DNA of 64,000 bases. Source: Methylophaga thiooxydans DMS010. GTDB lineage: Bacteria > Pseudomonadota > Gammaproteobacteria > Nitrosococcales > Methylophagaceae. The position numbers were made by a program, and so were the translations under genes. The DNA lies in the NCBI RefSeq assembly GCF_000156355.1, contig NZ_GG657903.1:23626-87625 (forward strand), given 5' to 3'. This document shows positions 36,915 through 45,769 of this stretch, piece after piece (the first letter of the stretch is position 1; each line of letters opens with the position of its first letter). The notes under the pieces are model-generated. The model made no database searches. It saw only the letters and a list, made by a program, of their open reading frames with translations, and was not told the DNA's origin.

Positions 36915-37822
36915 TGTTCGATTTTATCAATCCACTCACAACTGATGACTTCAACGATAGTGTTGAGTTTTTATACCCTAATTTTTTGCCTAAAAAACAA
37001 ATCACTATGATCTATGCCGATGGCGGCATGGGTAAAAGCTGGTTGCTTTTCGGGCTGGCAAAATATGCCACTGAACACAACAGTGGTAGTGAGCAAGGCG
37101 CGATGAATGTGCTGTACATCGATGTCGATAACCCCATCAGTGTGCTGAAAGAGCGTGGCATCGAACATAAACTGATCGAAGCCTGCCCGAATCTAACCTA
37201 CTCGCACCGCAGTAAGTTCAATGGTGAGCCACTCGAACTGCTGGATGAGCTTGAAAACAGAGCCTATGGCAACGCGTTTAAAAACATGCTGCTGATGCTG
37301 GACAGTCTCAGAGACTTTGGTGATATCAATAATGACCTGACAGCCATGCGGATCGGCAACAAGCTGAAAAAGATACGTGACGCCGGTGCCACCATTATTG
37401 TGTTGCATCACTCCACCAAGAACGGCAGCAACTATCAAGGATCAAACAACCTACGTAACAGCGTCGATAATATGTACCGTCTTATCAAAGCGGACTCGCC
37501 CGAAGGTGAAATTCGCTGGCTGCTCGAAGTTAAAAAAGAACGTGCTGCCATTGCCAATATCGCACTAAGAATAGAAGTGGCAGATCTGTTTTTAACCGAA
37601 CTGGATCTCGACGAAGTCACACTCAACGATGAAGAAAGAGCGTTTATCGACAAGGTAAAAACCGTGCTGAAGGAGCAAGGTAGTTTGAATAAAACCAAGC
37701 TACTGGACGCCTGCGGTCACAAAAAAGATGATAAAACCGCCCGTGATAGACTAGATCGCTTTGACCGTATTCACTGGCAATCTGAGAAAATAAAAGGTGC
37801 TTACACCTATAGTTTGGTTTAA
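36914..37822 (+). CDS. RepA-like AAA ATPase
   Basis: This encodes 302 residues. Walker A ADGGMGKS is at 35-42 and a Walker-B-like LLMLDSLRDFGD near 128; HHSTKNGSNYQGSNNLRNSVD near 175 resembles the RecA/DnaB-type motif of RepA (AAA_25) ATPases. A winged-helix-like C-terminus follows. Such proteins unwind or load onto DNA in plasmids and integrative elements. Mu itself has no gene of this kind here, because it relies on host PriA and DnaB. It overlaps the Mor-like gene by one base. Confidence 0.8.
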   Translation: MFDFINPLTTDDFNDSVEFLYPNFLPKKQITMIYADGGMGKSWLLFGLAKYATEHNSGSEQGAMNVLYIDVDNPISVLKERGIEHKLIEACPNLTYSHRSKFNGEPLELLDELENRAYGNAFKNMLLMLDSLRDFGDINNDLTAMRIGNKLKKIRDAGATIIVLHHSTKNGSNYQGSNNLRNSVDNMYRLIKADSPEGEIRWLLEVKKERAAIANIALRIEVADLFLTELDLDEVTLNDEERAFIDKVKTVLKEQGSLNKTKLLDACGHKKDDKTARDRLDRFDRIHWQSEKIKGAYTYSLV

Positions 37823-37868
37823 CAACCACTACAACGCGAACAACCTATCTGCTAAGTTGTAGCGGTTG
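37823..37868. promoter_or_regulatory. Inverted repeat upstream of the lysis block
   Basis: The arms CAACCACTACAAC (37823-37835) and GTTGTAGCGGTTG (37856-37868) are 13 bases long with a single mismatch and a 20-base spacer. Further CAACC and GGTTG half-copies lie inside and after it. It sits in the gap before the lysis genes, where Mu has its C-activated lys promoter. It lacks a T-run, so an activator site is likelier than a terminator. Confidence 0.5.
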
Positions 37869-37897
37869 TATCGGTTGTTGATAAAAGGAACTTAAAA

Positions 37898-38218
37898 ATG
37901 AAAAAACTCGCTTTTTGTATCTATGCGCTACTACTTTCTTCATCAGTTTTTGCAGCCGATGACTCACTCTTCCAGCCATGGTGTGATGCTTTCACTGCTC
38001 AGGGTATGGTGAGTTTGGCAGCGAATCGCATTTATGGCAGCCCCAGTACATTGAATGATGAGCAGTATGAGTCGCGTAGTAACTGGGTAAATAATAGCTA
38101 CCGAATGGCAGCTGAGAGATTTGCAGCCCGTTCCGGGCAGAGTTTTGAAAAAGTAGATATGGATGCAATGTCAAACGGTTGGGTTCAACGGTGTCAGCTG
38201 AAAGACCAAGTCCAATGA
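37898..38218 (+). CDS. Small secreted protein at the start of the lysis block
   Basis: This encodes 106 residues with a signal peptide (MKKLAF, a Leu/Ser core, cleavage near VFAAD). The mature part is helical with two Cys that could form a disulfide. AAGGAA precedes the ATG. Its place before the endolysin suggests a periplasmic role in lysis or exclusion, but no family is recognised. Confidence 0.65.
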   Translation: MKKLAFCIYALLLSSSVFAADDSLFQPWCDAFTAQGMVSLAANRIYGSPSTLNDEQYESRSNWVNNSYRMAAERFAARSGQSFEKVDMDAMSNGWVQRCQLKDQVQ

Positions 38219-38331
38219 ATCTTATAGGTAAATTTCCAGCTTGGTTATAACTTCCAGCCAGTCTGAAAAAAATAACTCAAGATTGCCCAGACTTCTAAAA
38301 CCTGCTTAACTAAATTGTAGTAACACCCCAG

Positions 38332-38360
38332 CGCCCTGAACTCATTCAGGGCGTTTTTGT
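38332..38360 (+). terminator. Rho-independent terminator before the endolysin
   Basis: The 9-base stem CGCCCTGAA / TTCAGGGCG with a CTCA loop is followed by TTTTTGTTT. It separates the secreted-protein gene from the endolysin. The same stem sequence recurs at 47539. Confidence 0.92.
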
Positions 38361-38377
38361 TTGTGCCAGAAAGCATC

Positions 38378-38932
38378 ATGCAACCCATGGACACAAACAA
38401 AACCTACCCAGAACTTTTCCTCAAAGCAGTCAATCATGTCTTGAAGATTGAAGGCGGCTATGTGGATGATCCAAACGATGCCGGTGGCGAAACCAACTAC
38501 GGCATCAGCAAGCGTCAATACCCCCATCTTAATATCAGACTGCTGACATTAGATGATGCCATTGCACTCTATTTCCGTGACTACTGGCAAGCCTATGGCT
38601 GTGGCGATTTGCCACCAGTCATTGGTTGTTTCTTGTTTGACTCGGTAGTAAACCACCGGCCCAAAACAGCAATCAAATTCCTTCAATGCGCTTATCGCGT
38701 GGAAGTAGATGGTGTGATCGGTGATGAAACGCTTGGCGCTATCAGACGTTTCGCTAATAACGAAGACTACCTTACTAACAAGCTCACTCTCAGCCTTGCC
38801 TATCGGGCTGACTTCTATCATGACCTCGCCGTTGAAAACCCATCACAAGAACGCTTCATTATGGGCTGGATGCGCCGTCTGTTTGTGTTGCAGCAATTTA
38901 TCAATACAGAGGTGACTCATGGAGCCGATTAG
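38378..38932 (+). CDS. Endolysin, glycoside hydrolase family 108 muramidase
   Basis: This encodes 184 residues. The catalytic EGGY motif (near 26), followed by VDDPNDAGGETNYGISKRQYP, is diagnostic of GH108 N-acetylmuramidases. A C-terminal peptidoglycan-binding part carries VDGVIGDETLGAI. It degrades the host cell wall at lysis. There is no signal peptide, so export depends on the holin, whose gene overlaps by 14 bases. The start could be 38378 or 38387; neither has a strong site. Confidence 0.92.
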   Translation: MQPMDTNKTYPELFLKAVNHVLKIEGGYVDDPNDAGGETNYGISKRQYPHLNIRLLTLDDAIALYFRDYWQAYGCGDLPPVIGCFLFDSVVNHRPKTAIKFLQCAYRVEVDGVIGDETLGAIRRFANNEDYLTNKLTLSLAYRADFYHDLAVENPSQERFIMGWMRRLFVLQQFINTEVTHGAD

Positions 38933-39497
38933 CATTGCTTTAGGATTAGCGCAATTCGTGCCGGGGCTAACCCGGCTTTTAATGGGGGATAGGGCTGGTA
39001 ACGTCGCTGATAAGGTTGTTAAAGCAGCCAATGCAGTAACGGGCGCAGGTAACGCTGATGAAGCCTTAGCCAAAATAAAGCATGATCCAGAGCTTCAACT
39101 AAAACTGCAAAAAGAAATGAACGTTATCGTTCTCGCCGAACTAGAAGCCGAGAACAAGCAGTTGGCCACCATCAACGCCACCATGCGAACCGAGTACACC
39201 TCTGGCGATTCATTCGTCCGTCGCTGGAGACCTTTCTTCGGTTACACCATTGCCGTGACATGGTTTGTACAAATGTCTGCTTTGGGCATTGTGATCGTTA
39301 TTTCACCGAATGACGCTCCTGCTGTTATCAATGCCATGGTCAACCTATCTGGTATGTGGGCAATCGCGCTTGCTGTGCTGGGTGTCTCAGTGAAAAAGCG
39401 TTCTGATGATAAACAAGTGTCAGCCGGACAAACGCCACCTCCGGGCGTATTTCAGAATCTATCTACTCTTTTAAGCCGTAACAAGGAAAGTAAATAA
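38919..39497 (+). CDS. Holin of the 3TMs family
   Basis: This encodes 192 residues. A soluble N-terminal helix region is followed by a membrane anchor with two or three segments in residues about 95-160 (FFGYTIAVTWFVQMSALGIVIVI and MWAIALAVLGVSV). The layout and location directly after the endolysin fit the 3TM holin family. GAGGTGAC precedes its start inside the endolysin gene. Confidence 0.82.
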   Translation: MEPISIALGLAQFVPGLTRLLMGDRAGNVADKVVKAANAVTGAGNADEALAKIKHDPELQLKLQKEMNVIVLAELEAENKQLATINATMRTEYTSGDSFVRRWRPFFGYTIAVTWFVQMSALGIVIVISPNDAPAVINAMVNLSGMWAIALAVLGVSVKKRSDDKQVSAGQTPPPGVFQNLSTLLSRNKESK

Positions 39498-39499
39498 GC

Positions 39500-39727
39500 A
39501 TGGTGGACGTGTTCGACCGCGCCCAGGAGCGCGAACAAAAAGACAGGGATATCGCGATTCAGACGGTGCTTCGAAGTAGCAGAGAAACAGAACAACCTGA
39601 TGAAGAAAACGGTATTCGCTATTGCTTGGATTGTGGTGAGCCGATTCCAAATAAAAGACTGGAAGCAAGACCAGACGCGGTGCGCTGTGTGGACTGTCAA
39701 AACATTAAGGCTAAGCGGGAGCGATAA
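39500..39727 (+). CDS. TraR/DksA-family zinc-finger protein
   Basis: This is a 75-residue protein with a C4 zinc finger: Cys42, Cys45, Cys63 and Cys66 (YCLDCGEPI ... VRCVDCQ). It is a short DksA/TraR relative that could act on RNA polymerase through the secondary channel. Such genes are common in Mu-like and P2-like phages at this position. Confidence 0.85.
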   Translation: MVDVFDRAQEREQKDRDIAIQTVLRSSRETEQPDEENGIRYCLDCGEPIPNKRLEARPDAVRCVDCQNIKAKRER

Positions 39728-40063
39728 ATGGAATTAGATTACACCGCATACAGGTTTTGGTTTGATGTGTTTCTGGCTTTTTTGTTTGCAGGTAATTGGG
39801 TTTACACCTGGCTAATCAATCGCCATCGCGTGAATAAAACAGAGATTAAAGAAGTGAGCCAGCAGATAGTTAAAGTAGTTAGCCGAATGGATATCGTTGA
39901 AGAGCGAATGAATGGTGCACCAACGCATACCGACCTTAGCAATATCTACAATCGCATGAATGGAATGAGTGAAAACATCAGCGAAATGACTGGCTCTTTG
40001 AAAGCCATGACAACCCAGCTAACGCTAATCAATGACTATCTGTTACGAGGAGATAAGCGGTGA
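39728..40063 (+). CDS. DUF2730 membrane/coiled-coil phage protein
   Basis: This encodes 111 residues. One membrane segment (about 10-30) is followed by a long coiled coil (RMDIVEERMN ... AMTTQLTLINDYL). This matches the DUF2730 proteins of Mu-like lysis regions, possibly spanin-like or holin accessory. The role is not proven. Confidence 0.78.
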   Translation: MELDYTAYRFWFDVFLAFLFAGNWVYTWLINRHRVNKTEIKEVSQQIVKVVSRMDIVEERMNGAPTHTDLSNIYNRMNGMSENISEMTGSLKAMTTQLTLINDYLLRGDKR

Positions 40064-40350
40064 GCTTTAATCAAATACTCACAGAATCTATTCGTCTTGC
40101 CTTATTGCAGGCATTGGAGCAAGACCCTGGCTACTCGCATAACGAAAACATCTTGCAAATGATTTTGGCCAGTGTTGGTCATGATGTGTCTGCTGATCGT
40201 GTTCGTACCGAATTGCGCTGGCTGGAAGAGCAAGGTCTGCTGGCGATTACAACGGTTGGTGAATTGTTGATTGCCAAGGTGACTCAGCGTGGCGTCGATG
40301 TTGCGCTGGGGCGGAGCCGAATTGATGGTATTGGGAGAGCGCGACCATGA
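40060..40350 (+). CDS. Small winged-helix phage protein (VpaChn25_0724 type)
   Basis: This encodes 96 residues with a GTG start overlapping the previous stop (GTGA). The sequence (LLQALEQDPGYSHNENILQMIL ... VRTELRWLEEQGLLAI) is a winged-helix of the kind found in this position in many Mu-like phages. Function is unknown. Confidence 0.78.
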   Translation: MSFNQILTESIRLALLQALEQDPGYSHNENILQMILASVGHDVSADRVRTELRWLEEQGLLAITTVGELLIAKVTQRGVDVALGRSRIDGIGRARP

Positions 40351-40520
40351 TTAGAAAATTAAAGAACTGGCTGTTACAGCAAGATATAAAGAGCTTCGGC
40401 AAAGAAGTGTTAAAGAGTGTGGTTATTTTTTGCTACATCATTGCCGCTGGTTATTTCTTTGGTGTTGGGATGTCACATTCTTATTCACCCATCACCATCA
40501 GCGTAGAGACGACTGAATAA
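40347..40520 (+). CDS. Small single-pass membrane protein
   Basis: This is a 57-residue frame overlapping both neighbours (ATGA upstream, TAATG downstream). It has a basic N-terminus and one hydrophobic segment (VVIFCYIIAAGYFFGVGM). The tight overlaps make it a real operon member. It may be part of the lysis set or a terminase-region accessory. Confidence 0.65.
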   Translation: MIRKLKNWLLQQDIKSFGKEVLKSVVIFCYIIAAGYFFGVGMSHSYSPITISVETTE

Positions 40521-41068
40521 TGGCTCGCGCCTCATCCATTGAGCAATTGCCAGCCGATATTCTGGAGCAGCTGCAAACCCTGTTGCGAGATCCGCGAGTC
40601 TCACAACTGGATGCCACAGCACAAATCAATGCCATCCTTGAACAGCTCGGCACTGATGATCGCGTCAGCAAGTCTGCGGTCAATCGATATGCCGTCAAGA
40701 TGAAAGATGTCGGAGCCAAACTACAGCAATCACGCGAACTGGCCAGCATGTGGATCGGCAAGCTGGGCGCTGCACCGCAAGGCCAGGTTGGTAAGTTAGT
40801 CAATGAAATCATCCGCACGATGGCGTTTGATTCAGCAATGCATATGGCTGAAGGTGATACCCCTGTAGAGCCAAAAATGCTGGCTCAATTGGCACTCGCT
40901 GTTCAGCGACTGGAGTCAGCGGCCAATATGAATGAAGAGCGAGAGAAAGCCATCAGAGCCGAAGCCGCTAACGAAGCTGCAGCGACAGCTGAAAAGTCTA
41001 TGGTCAGCCAAGGCATGAGCCAAAAAGCAATTGATTCAATCAAGACAGAAATACTGGGGCTGGGTTAA
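40520..41068 (+). CDS. DUF3486 protein, Mu gp27-like small terminase
   Basis: This encodes 182 residues. The DUF3486 family is the gp27 equivalent in Mu, thought to be the small terminase subunit. The N-terminal IEQLPADILEQLQTLLRD and helix-turn-helix (VSKSAVNRYAVKM) are typical. It is directly followed by the large terminase. Confidence 0.87.
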   Translation: MARASSIEQLPADILEQLQTLLRDPRVSQLDATAQINAILEQLGTDDRVSKSAVNRYAVKMKDVGAKLQQSRELASMWIGKLGAAPQGQVGKLVNEIIRTMAFDSAMHMAEGDTPVEPKMLAQLALAVQRLESAANMNEEREKAIRAEAANEAAATAEKSMVSQGMSQKAIDSIKTEILGLG

Positions 41069-41071
41069 GCG

Positions 41072-42598
41072 ATGGGCGCTGCTTTAGCCATATACAAAGA
41101 TTACGATCCGAATGATGTCCTGCTGCCATATCAAAAGAACTGGATGGCAGATGACAGTATTCTTAAGCTTGCTGAAAAGTCACGACGTACAGGTTTAACT
41201 TGGGCTGAAGCAGCCGATCAAGTATTAGCCGCCTCATCGTCAAAGGCTGCGGGCGGTACCAACTGCTACTACGTTGGTTCTAATAAAGAGATGGCCGTAG
41301 AGTTTATTGATGCTTGTTCGATGTGGGCTAAGTCATTCAATAAGGCTGCCTCAGCCATTGAAGAGGAAATCTTTGAAGATGAAGACAAAGATATTCTCAC
41401 CTTCACTATTCGCTTTGCCAGCGGCTTTAAGATTCAGGCACTCAGCTCACGACCCAGCAATATGCGTGGTCGTCAGGGTAATGTCTGCATTGATGAGGCG
41501 GCATTCCATGATGCACTTGATGAGCTTTTAAAAGCTGCGTTAGCTCTGACGATGTGGGGCAGCAAAATTCGAATCATCTCTACGCATAATGGCGTAGAAA
41601 ACCTGTTCAATGAACTCATCGAAGACAGTCGATCTGGAAAAAAAGATTACAGCGTTCATCGAATCACACTGGATGATGCGTGTGAAATGGGTCTCTATAA
41701 ACGCATCTGCCAAATTCAGAAAATTCAATGGACACAAGAAGGCGAAGACGAATGGAAAGCTGGGCTTCGTAAAAATACTGCCAGTACCGAAGATGCCGAA
41801 GAAGAATATGACTGCGTCCCCAAACAAGGCGGTGGCACCTATATCAGCCGCGCCCTACGTGAGTCCCGCATGCATGATGTGCCGGTGCTGCGCTATTCCG
41901 GTACCGCCGAGTTCAACCTGTGGCCAGAGCATCTTCGCCAGGCAGAAATGCTGGCCTGGTGTGAGGTTAATTTAAAGCCGCTTTTAGACCAGTTAAATCC
42001 CAATTTACGCCACGTTTTAGGCGAAGATTTTGGTCGCTCCGGTGACTTAACCGTGCTGACACCGATGACCATCAGTCAGCAGCTCAGGCGCGTAGTGCCA
42101 TTTATGGTTGAACTGCACAACGTGCCGTTCAAGCAGCAAGAGCAGGTGCTGTTTTATATCTGTGATCGTTTGCCTCGATTCAGTGCGGCCAAGCTGGATG
42201 CCCGTGGTAATGGTCAGTATCTGGCAGAGCAAGCCAAGTACCGCTATGGCGTCAATGTGGTCGAAGAAGTGATGCTTAGCCAAAGCTGGTACCTGGATAA
42301 TATGCCCAAGTTCAAAGCTGCGTTTGAGGACGACACCATTCTTATCCCGCGTGATGCCGATGTCGCAGACGATATCGGTGCGCTGCAAGTGATTAAAGGT
42401 GTACCGAAATTGCCCGATGGTAAAACCGATGCTGCCAAAAGCCGACACGGTGACGCAGCGATTAGTTTGGTCATGGCGCATGCTGCCAGCTTTGATTTGG
42501 CTTCACCGATTGAGTGGACAGCAGCCCCCAGCAAAACCGAACGCGACAACCCCGACAACGACTACAGCAGCCTGATGCAAAAAGGCGGTGGATGGTAA
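41072..42598 (+). CDS. Large terminase subunit (Mu gp28-like)
   Basis: This encodes 508 residues. The N-terminal ATPase contains the adenine-binding/Walker A region near KSRRTGLTWA (residue 33) and Walker B CIDEAAF near 140. The C-terminal nuclease carries GEDFGRSGD near 313 and LDARGNGQY near 373. It packages DNA by the headful method after nicking host DNA beside the inserted phage. Confidence 0.92.
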   Translation: MGAALAIYKDYDPNDVLLPYQKNWMADDSILKLAEKSRRTGLTWAEAADQVLAASSSKAAGGTNCYYVGSNKEMAVEFIDACSMWAKSFNKAASAIEEEIFEDEDKDILTFTIRFASGFKIQALSSRPSNMRGRQGNVCIDEAAFHDALDELLKAALALTMWGSKIRIISTHNGVENLFNELIEDSRSGKKDYSVHRITLDDACEMGLYKRICQIQKIQWTQEGEDEWKAGLRKNTASTEDAEEEYDCVPKQGGGTYISRALRESRMHDVPVLRYSGTAEFNLWPEHLRQAEMLAWCEVNLKPLLDQLNPNLRHVLGEDFGRSGDLTVLTPMTISQQLRRVVPFMVELHNVPFKQQEQVLFYICDRLPRFSAAKLDARGNGQYLAEQAKYRYGVNVVEEVMLSQSWYLDNMPKFKAAFEDDTILIPRDADVADDIGALQVIKGVPKLPDGKTDAAKSRHGDAAISLVMAHAASFDLASPIEWTAAPSKTERDNPDNDYSSLMQKGGGW

Positions 42599-42600
42599 CA

Positions 42601-44166
42601 ATGGAACAAGTAAGAACAAGTCAAATCGTAGATGCCGCTGGTAAGCCAGTACAGGTGCGAGAAGCACTGAGTGAAGAGCAAACATCCAAGCTCGGCTTTA
42701 TCAGTAAAGAGTTTGAGAACCATCCTTCAGGTGGTTTAACACCACGCAAGTTAGCCAGCATTCTGCAAGCAGCTGAACAAGGCAATCTGGTCGAACAGGC
42801 CGACCTGTTTGAAGATATGGAAGAAAAAGATGCCCATGTCTTTGCGGAAATGAGTAAGCGAAAACGGGCGTTGATGGGTGTCGATTGGGATGTGGTCGCA
42901 CCGCGTAATGCCGATAAAAAAGAAGAAGCGCTTGCCGAAGAGGTCAAAGAGTGGCTGCTTGACATGGAAGACTTCGAAGATCACCTTTTCGATATCGGTG
43001 ATGCGATTGGCAAAGGCTATTCGATGCTGGAACTCGGTTGGCATAAGCTGGGTAAAACGCTGTTACCAACGCTAGAGCATCAATCAGCACGCCTATTTAC
43101 CATCGATGAAAATGATCGCAAAAAGATTCTGCTGCGTAACAGTGGTGGCAGAGGTGATGAATTGTGGCCGTTTGGCTGGGTAACGCATGTTCATAAAGCC
43201 AAGTCTGGCAGCATTGCCCGTGGCGGTTTGCATCGTATCCTCGCATGGCCATACCTGTTTAAAAACTACAGCATTCGGGATCTGGCCGAGTTTCTGGAAG
43301 TCTATGGCATACCAATGCGACTCGGCACTTACCCCAGCGGTGCCAGTGATGAAGAAAAAAATACCTTGCTTCGCGCCGTCATTGGTATCGGCCACAGTGC
43401 TGCAGGCATCATGCCCGATGGTATGGATGTCGATTTTAAAGAGGCCGCCAAGGGAGCCAGCGACCCATACCAGTTTATGATCAACTGGTGCGAGTCGGTT
43501 CAGTCTAAAGCGATTCTCGGTGGCACCTTAACCAGTACGGCACAAAATACCGGTCTGGGTTCTAACCTGGGTGATATCCATAATGAAGTGCGTCATGATC
43601 TGCTGGTCAGTGACGTGCGGCAAATTGCTGGCACCTTAAACCGTGACCTACTTTGGCCAATGGTTGCACTCAATATTCCCGGTGCCGATCCACGCCGTGG
43701 CCCACGTATCAAGTTCATCTCTGAGGAAGGTGAAGAACTTAACGAACGCGCCGAACGCGATAAGCTTTTGTTCGATATGGGCTACCGGCTTAACCAAGAA
43801 AAACTGACGGAGATCTATGGTGAAGGCTATGAACCGGTTCCAACTAACACCCCTGAACAAAATGATGCTGCACGCCCGAATGCCGCCGCTACCGCTGCAG
43901 CCAAAGCCGGTGATAATGAAACAGAGTTAGATGGTGTTGTGAATCAACTGGCAACACAAGCACAGTCACCGTTAGACGACCTTTATAACCGTATTAAATC
44001 CTTATTAGAGGAAGTGGATGATAACGGTGGCACGCTAGAAGACTTTCAGGATCGCCTGGTCGAAGCATTCGGTTTTCTTGACCCGGAAGAACTTGCTGAC
44101 GTGATTCAAATGGCGCTGGCCACCGCTGAGCTGGCTGGGCGTTATGAGGTGTCTGAAAATGACTGA
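42601..44166 (+). CDS. Portal protein (DUF935, Mu gp29-like)
   Basis: This encodes 521 residues. The start at 42601 lies two bases after the terminase stop. Family hallmarks include KRKRALMGVDWDV and YGIPMRLGTYP. It forms the head-tail vertex ring. The C-terminal 100 residues are acidic and Ala-rich. It overlaps the gp49-like gene by eight bases. Confidence 0.92.
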   Translation: MEQVRTSQIVDAAGKPVQVREALSEEQTSKLGFISKEFENHPSGGLTPRKLASILQAAEQGNLVEQADLFEDMEEKDAHVFAEMSKRKRALMGVDWDVVAPRNADKKEEALAEEVKEWLLDMEDFEDHLFDIGDAIGKGYSMLELGWHKLGKTLLPTLEHQSARLFTIDENDRKKILLRNSGGRGDELWPFGWVTHVHKAKSGSIARGGLHRILAWPYLFKNYSIRDLAEFLEVYGIPMRLGTYPSGASDEEKNTLLRAVIGIGHSAAGIMPDGMDVDFKEAAKGASDPYQFMINWCESVQSKAILGGTLTSTAQNTGLGSNLGDIHNEVRHDLLVSDVRQIAGTLNRDLLWPMVALNIPGADPRRGPRIKFISEEGEELNERAERDKLLFDMGYRLNQEKLTEIYGEGYEPVPTNTPEQNDAARPNAAATAAAKAGDNETELDGVVNQLATQAQSPLDDLYNRIKSLLEEVDDNGGTLEDFQDRLVEAFGFLDPEELADVIQMALATAELAGRYEVSEND

Positions 44167-44455
44167 AATAGAAAATGAAATTCAAAAGAAAGAACTTAAC
44201 GCTCCAAGGTTAACTCCAGATATGCTTCAGGCTGTAATCAAGTCAGAGCAGTATCACGTATTTGAAGGAAGCCAATTAACTGTCTGCTGCTTAACTTTAC
44301 AAAATGGCTTTACTGTAACAGGTGAATCAGCTTGCGCTAGTCCAGAAAACTTCGACGCTGAAATAGGTGAGAAGATAGCCTATGAGAATGCCAAAAATAA
44401 AATCTGGCAACTGGAAGGTTATCTGCTGAAGCAAAAATTGCATGAAGCTGGCTAA
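44159..44455 (+). CDS. Gp49-family small phage protein
   Basis: This encodes 98 residues of the phage gp49/gp66 family: GFTVTGESACASPENFDAEIGEKIAYENA is a typical core. These small proteins occur among structural or early genes of several phage types; the function is unknown. It is more AT-rich than the genes around it, which may mark it as a later addition between portal and F. Confidence 0.8.
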   Translation: MTEIENEIQKKELNAPRLTPDMLQAVIKSEQYHVFEGSQLTVCCLTLQNGFTVTGESACASPENFDAEIGEKIAYENAKNKIWQLEGYLLKQKLHEAG

Positions 44456-45673
44456 ATGAACATCAATTACGGCTCCATGCCTTTCAATAAAGCGGTTGAT
44501 GCGTTTCGTGACAAGCTGAACCTGCCGACGGCATCCTGGACAGATATCTATGAGGGCCAGCATGCCCGTGCCTTTGTCATTGCCGGGGCGATGAAAGAAG
44601 ACCTGCTTAACGATTTTCGTTCATCAATGGACAAAGTGATTACTGAAGGCATGAGCCTGAAGGACTTTCGCAAAGACTTTGATCAGATAGTCAGCAAGCA
44701 CGGCTGGGGCTATAACGGTGGTCGCAACTGGCGCAGCCGGGTTATCTACGAGACCAATCTGTATCAAAGCCATAACGCTGGTCGATATGCCCAGATGCAG
44801 CAAGTCAAACACACTCGACCATTCTGGCAGTACATACACAATGATGCTGTCGAGCATCCACGGCCAGAGCATGTAGCCTGGGACGGATTAATCCTTGATG
44901 CCGACGACCCATTCTGGCAGACCCATTACCCCCAGAACGGCTGGGGTTGCAAGTGTCGGGTCAGAACACTCAGCAAACGCGATATGGATAAGCTCGGTAA
45001 AACTGGCCCGGATAACGCTCCTGCAGTAGAACTGGAAGATAAAGTGGTCGGTGTCCGAGGCCCGTCGCCTCGTACCGTAAGCGTACCCAAAGGTGTTGAT
45101 CCGGGCTTCGCCTATAATCCAGGCAGAGCCGCTTTTGGTGAGCAGCTGGCTGATGATGTGATGGCGCAATACACAAAAACACGCACTCAGTGGACAACGC
45201 TCACACCACAAGGCTGGGCTGAAGCTGGCAGAGAACAACAGATACCTTTCACCAAGTCGCCGGTGAAGTTGGGATCACGCTTAAATAAAAAAGCAGAAGT
45301 ATATGAGCAGCTGCAAAAACAAGTGGGTGAAGAGAAACTCTACACCCCCGGAGGCTTACCGTTTCTGCTCAACAGCAAGGCATTATCAGAACATATTGAT
45401 CCCGCCCGTGCTGAGTTCCTGCCGTTACTGGACGACTTGCTGACCAATCCTTATGAAGTCTGGTTATCGTTCCAGCAACACAACGGCACTGGCAAAGTGG
45501 TGCTGCGCTCTCGCATTGTCAAAGCCTACGATATCGGTAAAGGCCGGTACCTGGTCGCGGTGGCCAATGTGAGAAAGGGGTTACTGGAAAGCTGGACGTT
45601 TATCCCGACATCACGCCGTAATTACCTGAACAGTCAGCGTAAGGGGTATCTGGTGTATGGGGATGAAGAATGA
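44456..45673 (+). CDS. Phage head morphogenesis protein (Mu gpF, SPP1 gp7-like)
   Basis: This encodes 405 residues. The SPP1-gp7/Mu-F domain spans about 60-180, with WRSRVIYETNLYQSHNAGRY and HPRPEHVAWDGLILDADDPFW, then NGWGCKCRVRTLS. The C-terminal third (from about 250) resembles a barnase/EndoU/ColicinE5-type fused domain (LPLLDDLLTNPYEVWLSF ... VANVRKGLLESWTFIPTSR), a common fusion in Mu-like F proteins. It acts in head assembly. Confidence 0.87.
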   Translation: MNINYGSMPFNKAVDAFRDKLNLPTASWTDIYEGQHARAFVIAGAMKEDLLNDFRSSMDKVITEGMSLKDFRKDFDQIVSKHGWGYNGGRNWRSRVIYETNLYQSHNAGRYAQMQQVKHTRPFWQYIHNDAVEHPRPEHVAWDGLILDADDPFWQTHYPQNGWGCKCRVRTLSKRDMDKLGKTGPDNAPAVELEDKVVGVRGPSPRTVSVPKGVDPGFAYNPGRAAFGEQLADDVMAQYTKTRTQWTTLTPQGWAEAGREQQIPFTKSPVKLGSRLNKKAEVYEQLQKQVGEEKLYTPGGLPFLLNSKALSEHIDPARAEFLPLLDDLLTNPYEVWLSFQQHNGTGKVVLRSRIVKAYDIGKGRYLVAVANVRKGLLESWTFIPTSRRNYLNSQRKGYLVYGDEE

Positions 45674-45769
45674 TGGGGCCACTTTTCCTGACGCACCAGG
45701 TTGGCGGGTTTTTGATGCTATGGGCGTACGCGCCAGCATCGCAACCGATAAACATAGTATAGGTGAATA

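Noticed and set aside
42878-43075. Frames inside the portal gene as separate genes
   Set aside because: They are shadows of the portal frame, which is continuous and family-matched.
45670-45765. 30-codon frame between F and G
   Set aside because: It overlaps the F stop by ATGA but has no recognisable feature and nothing supports translation; kept as an unlikely mini-gene.
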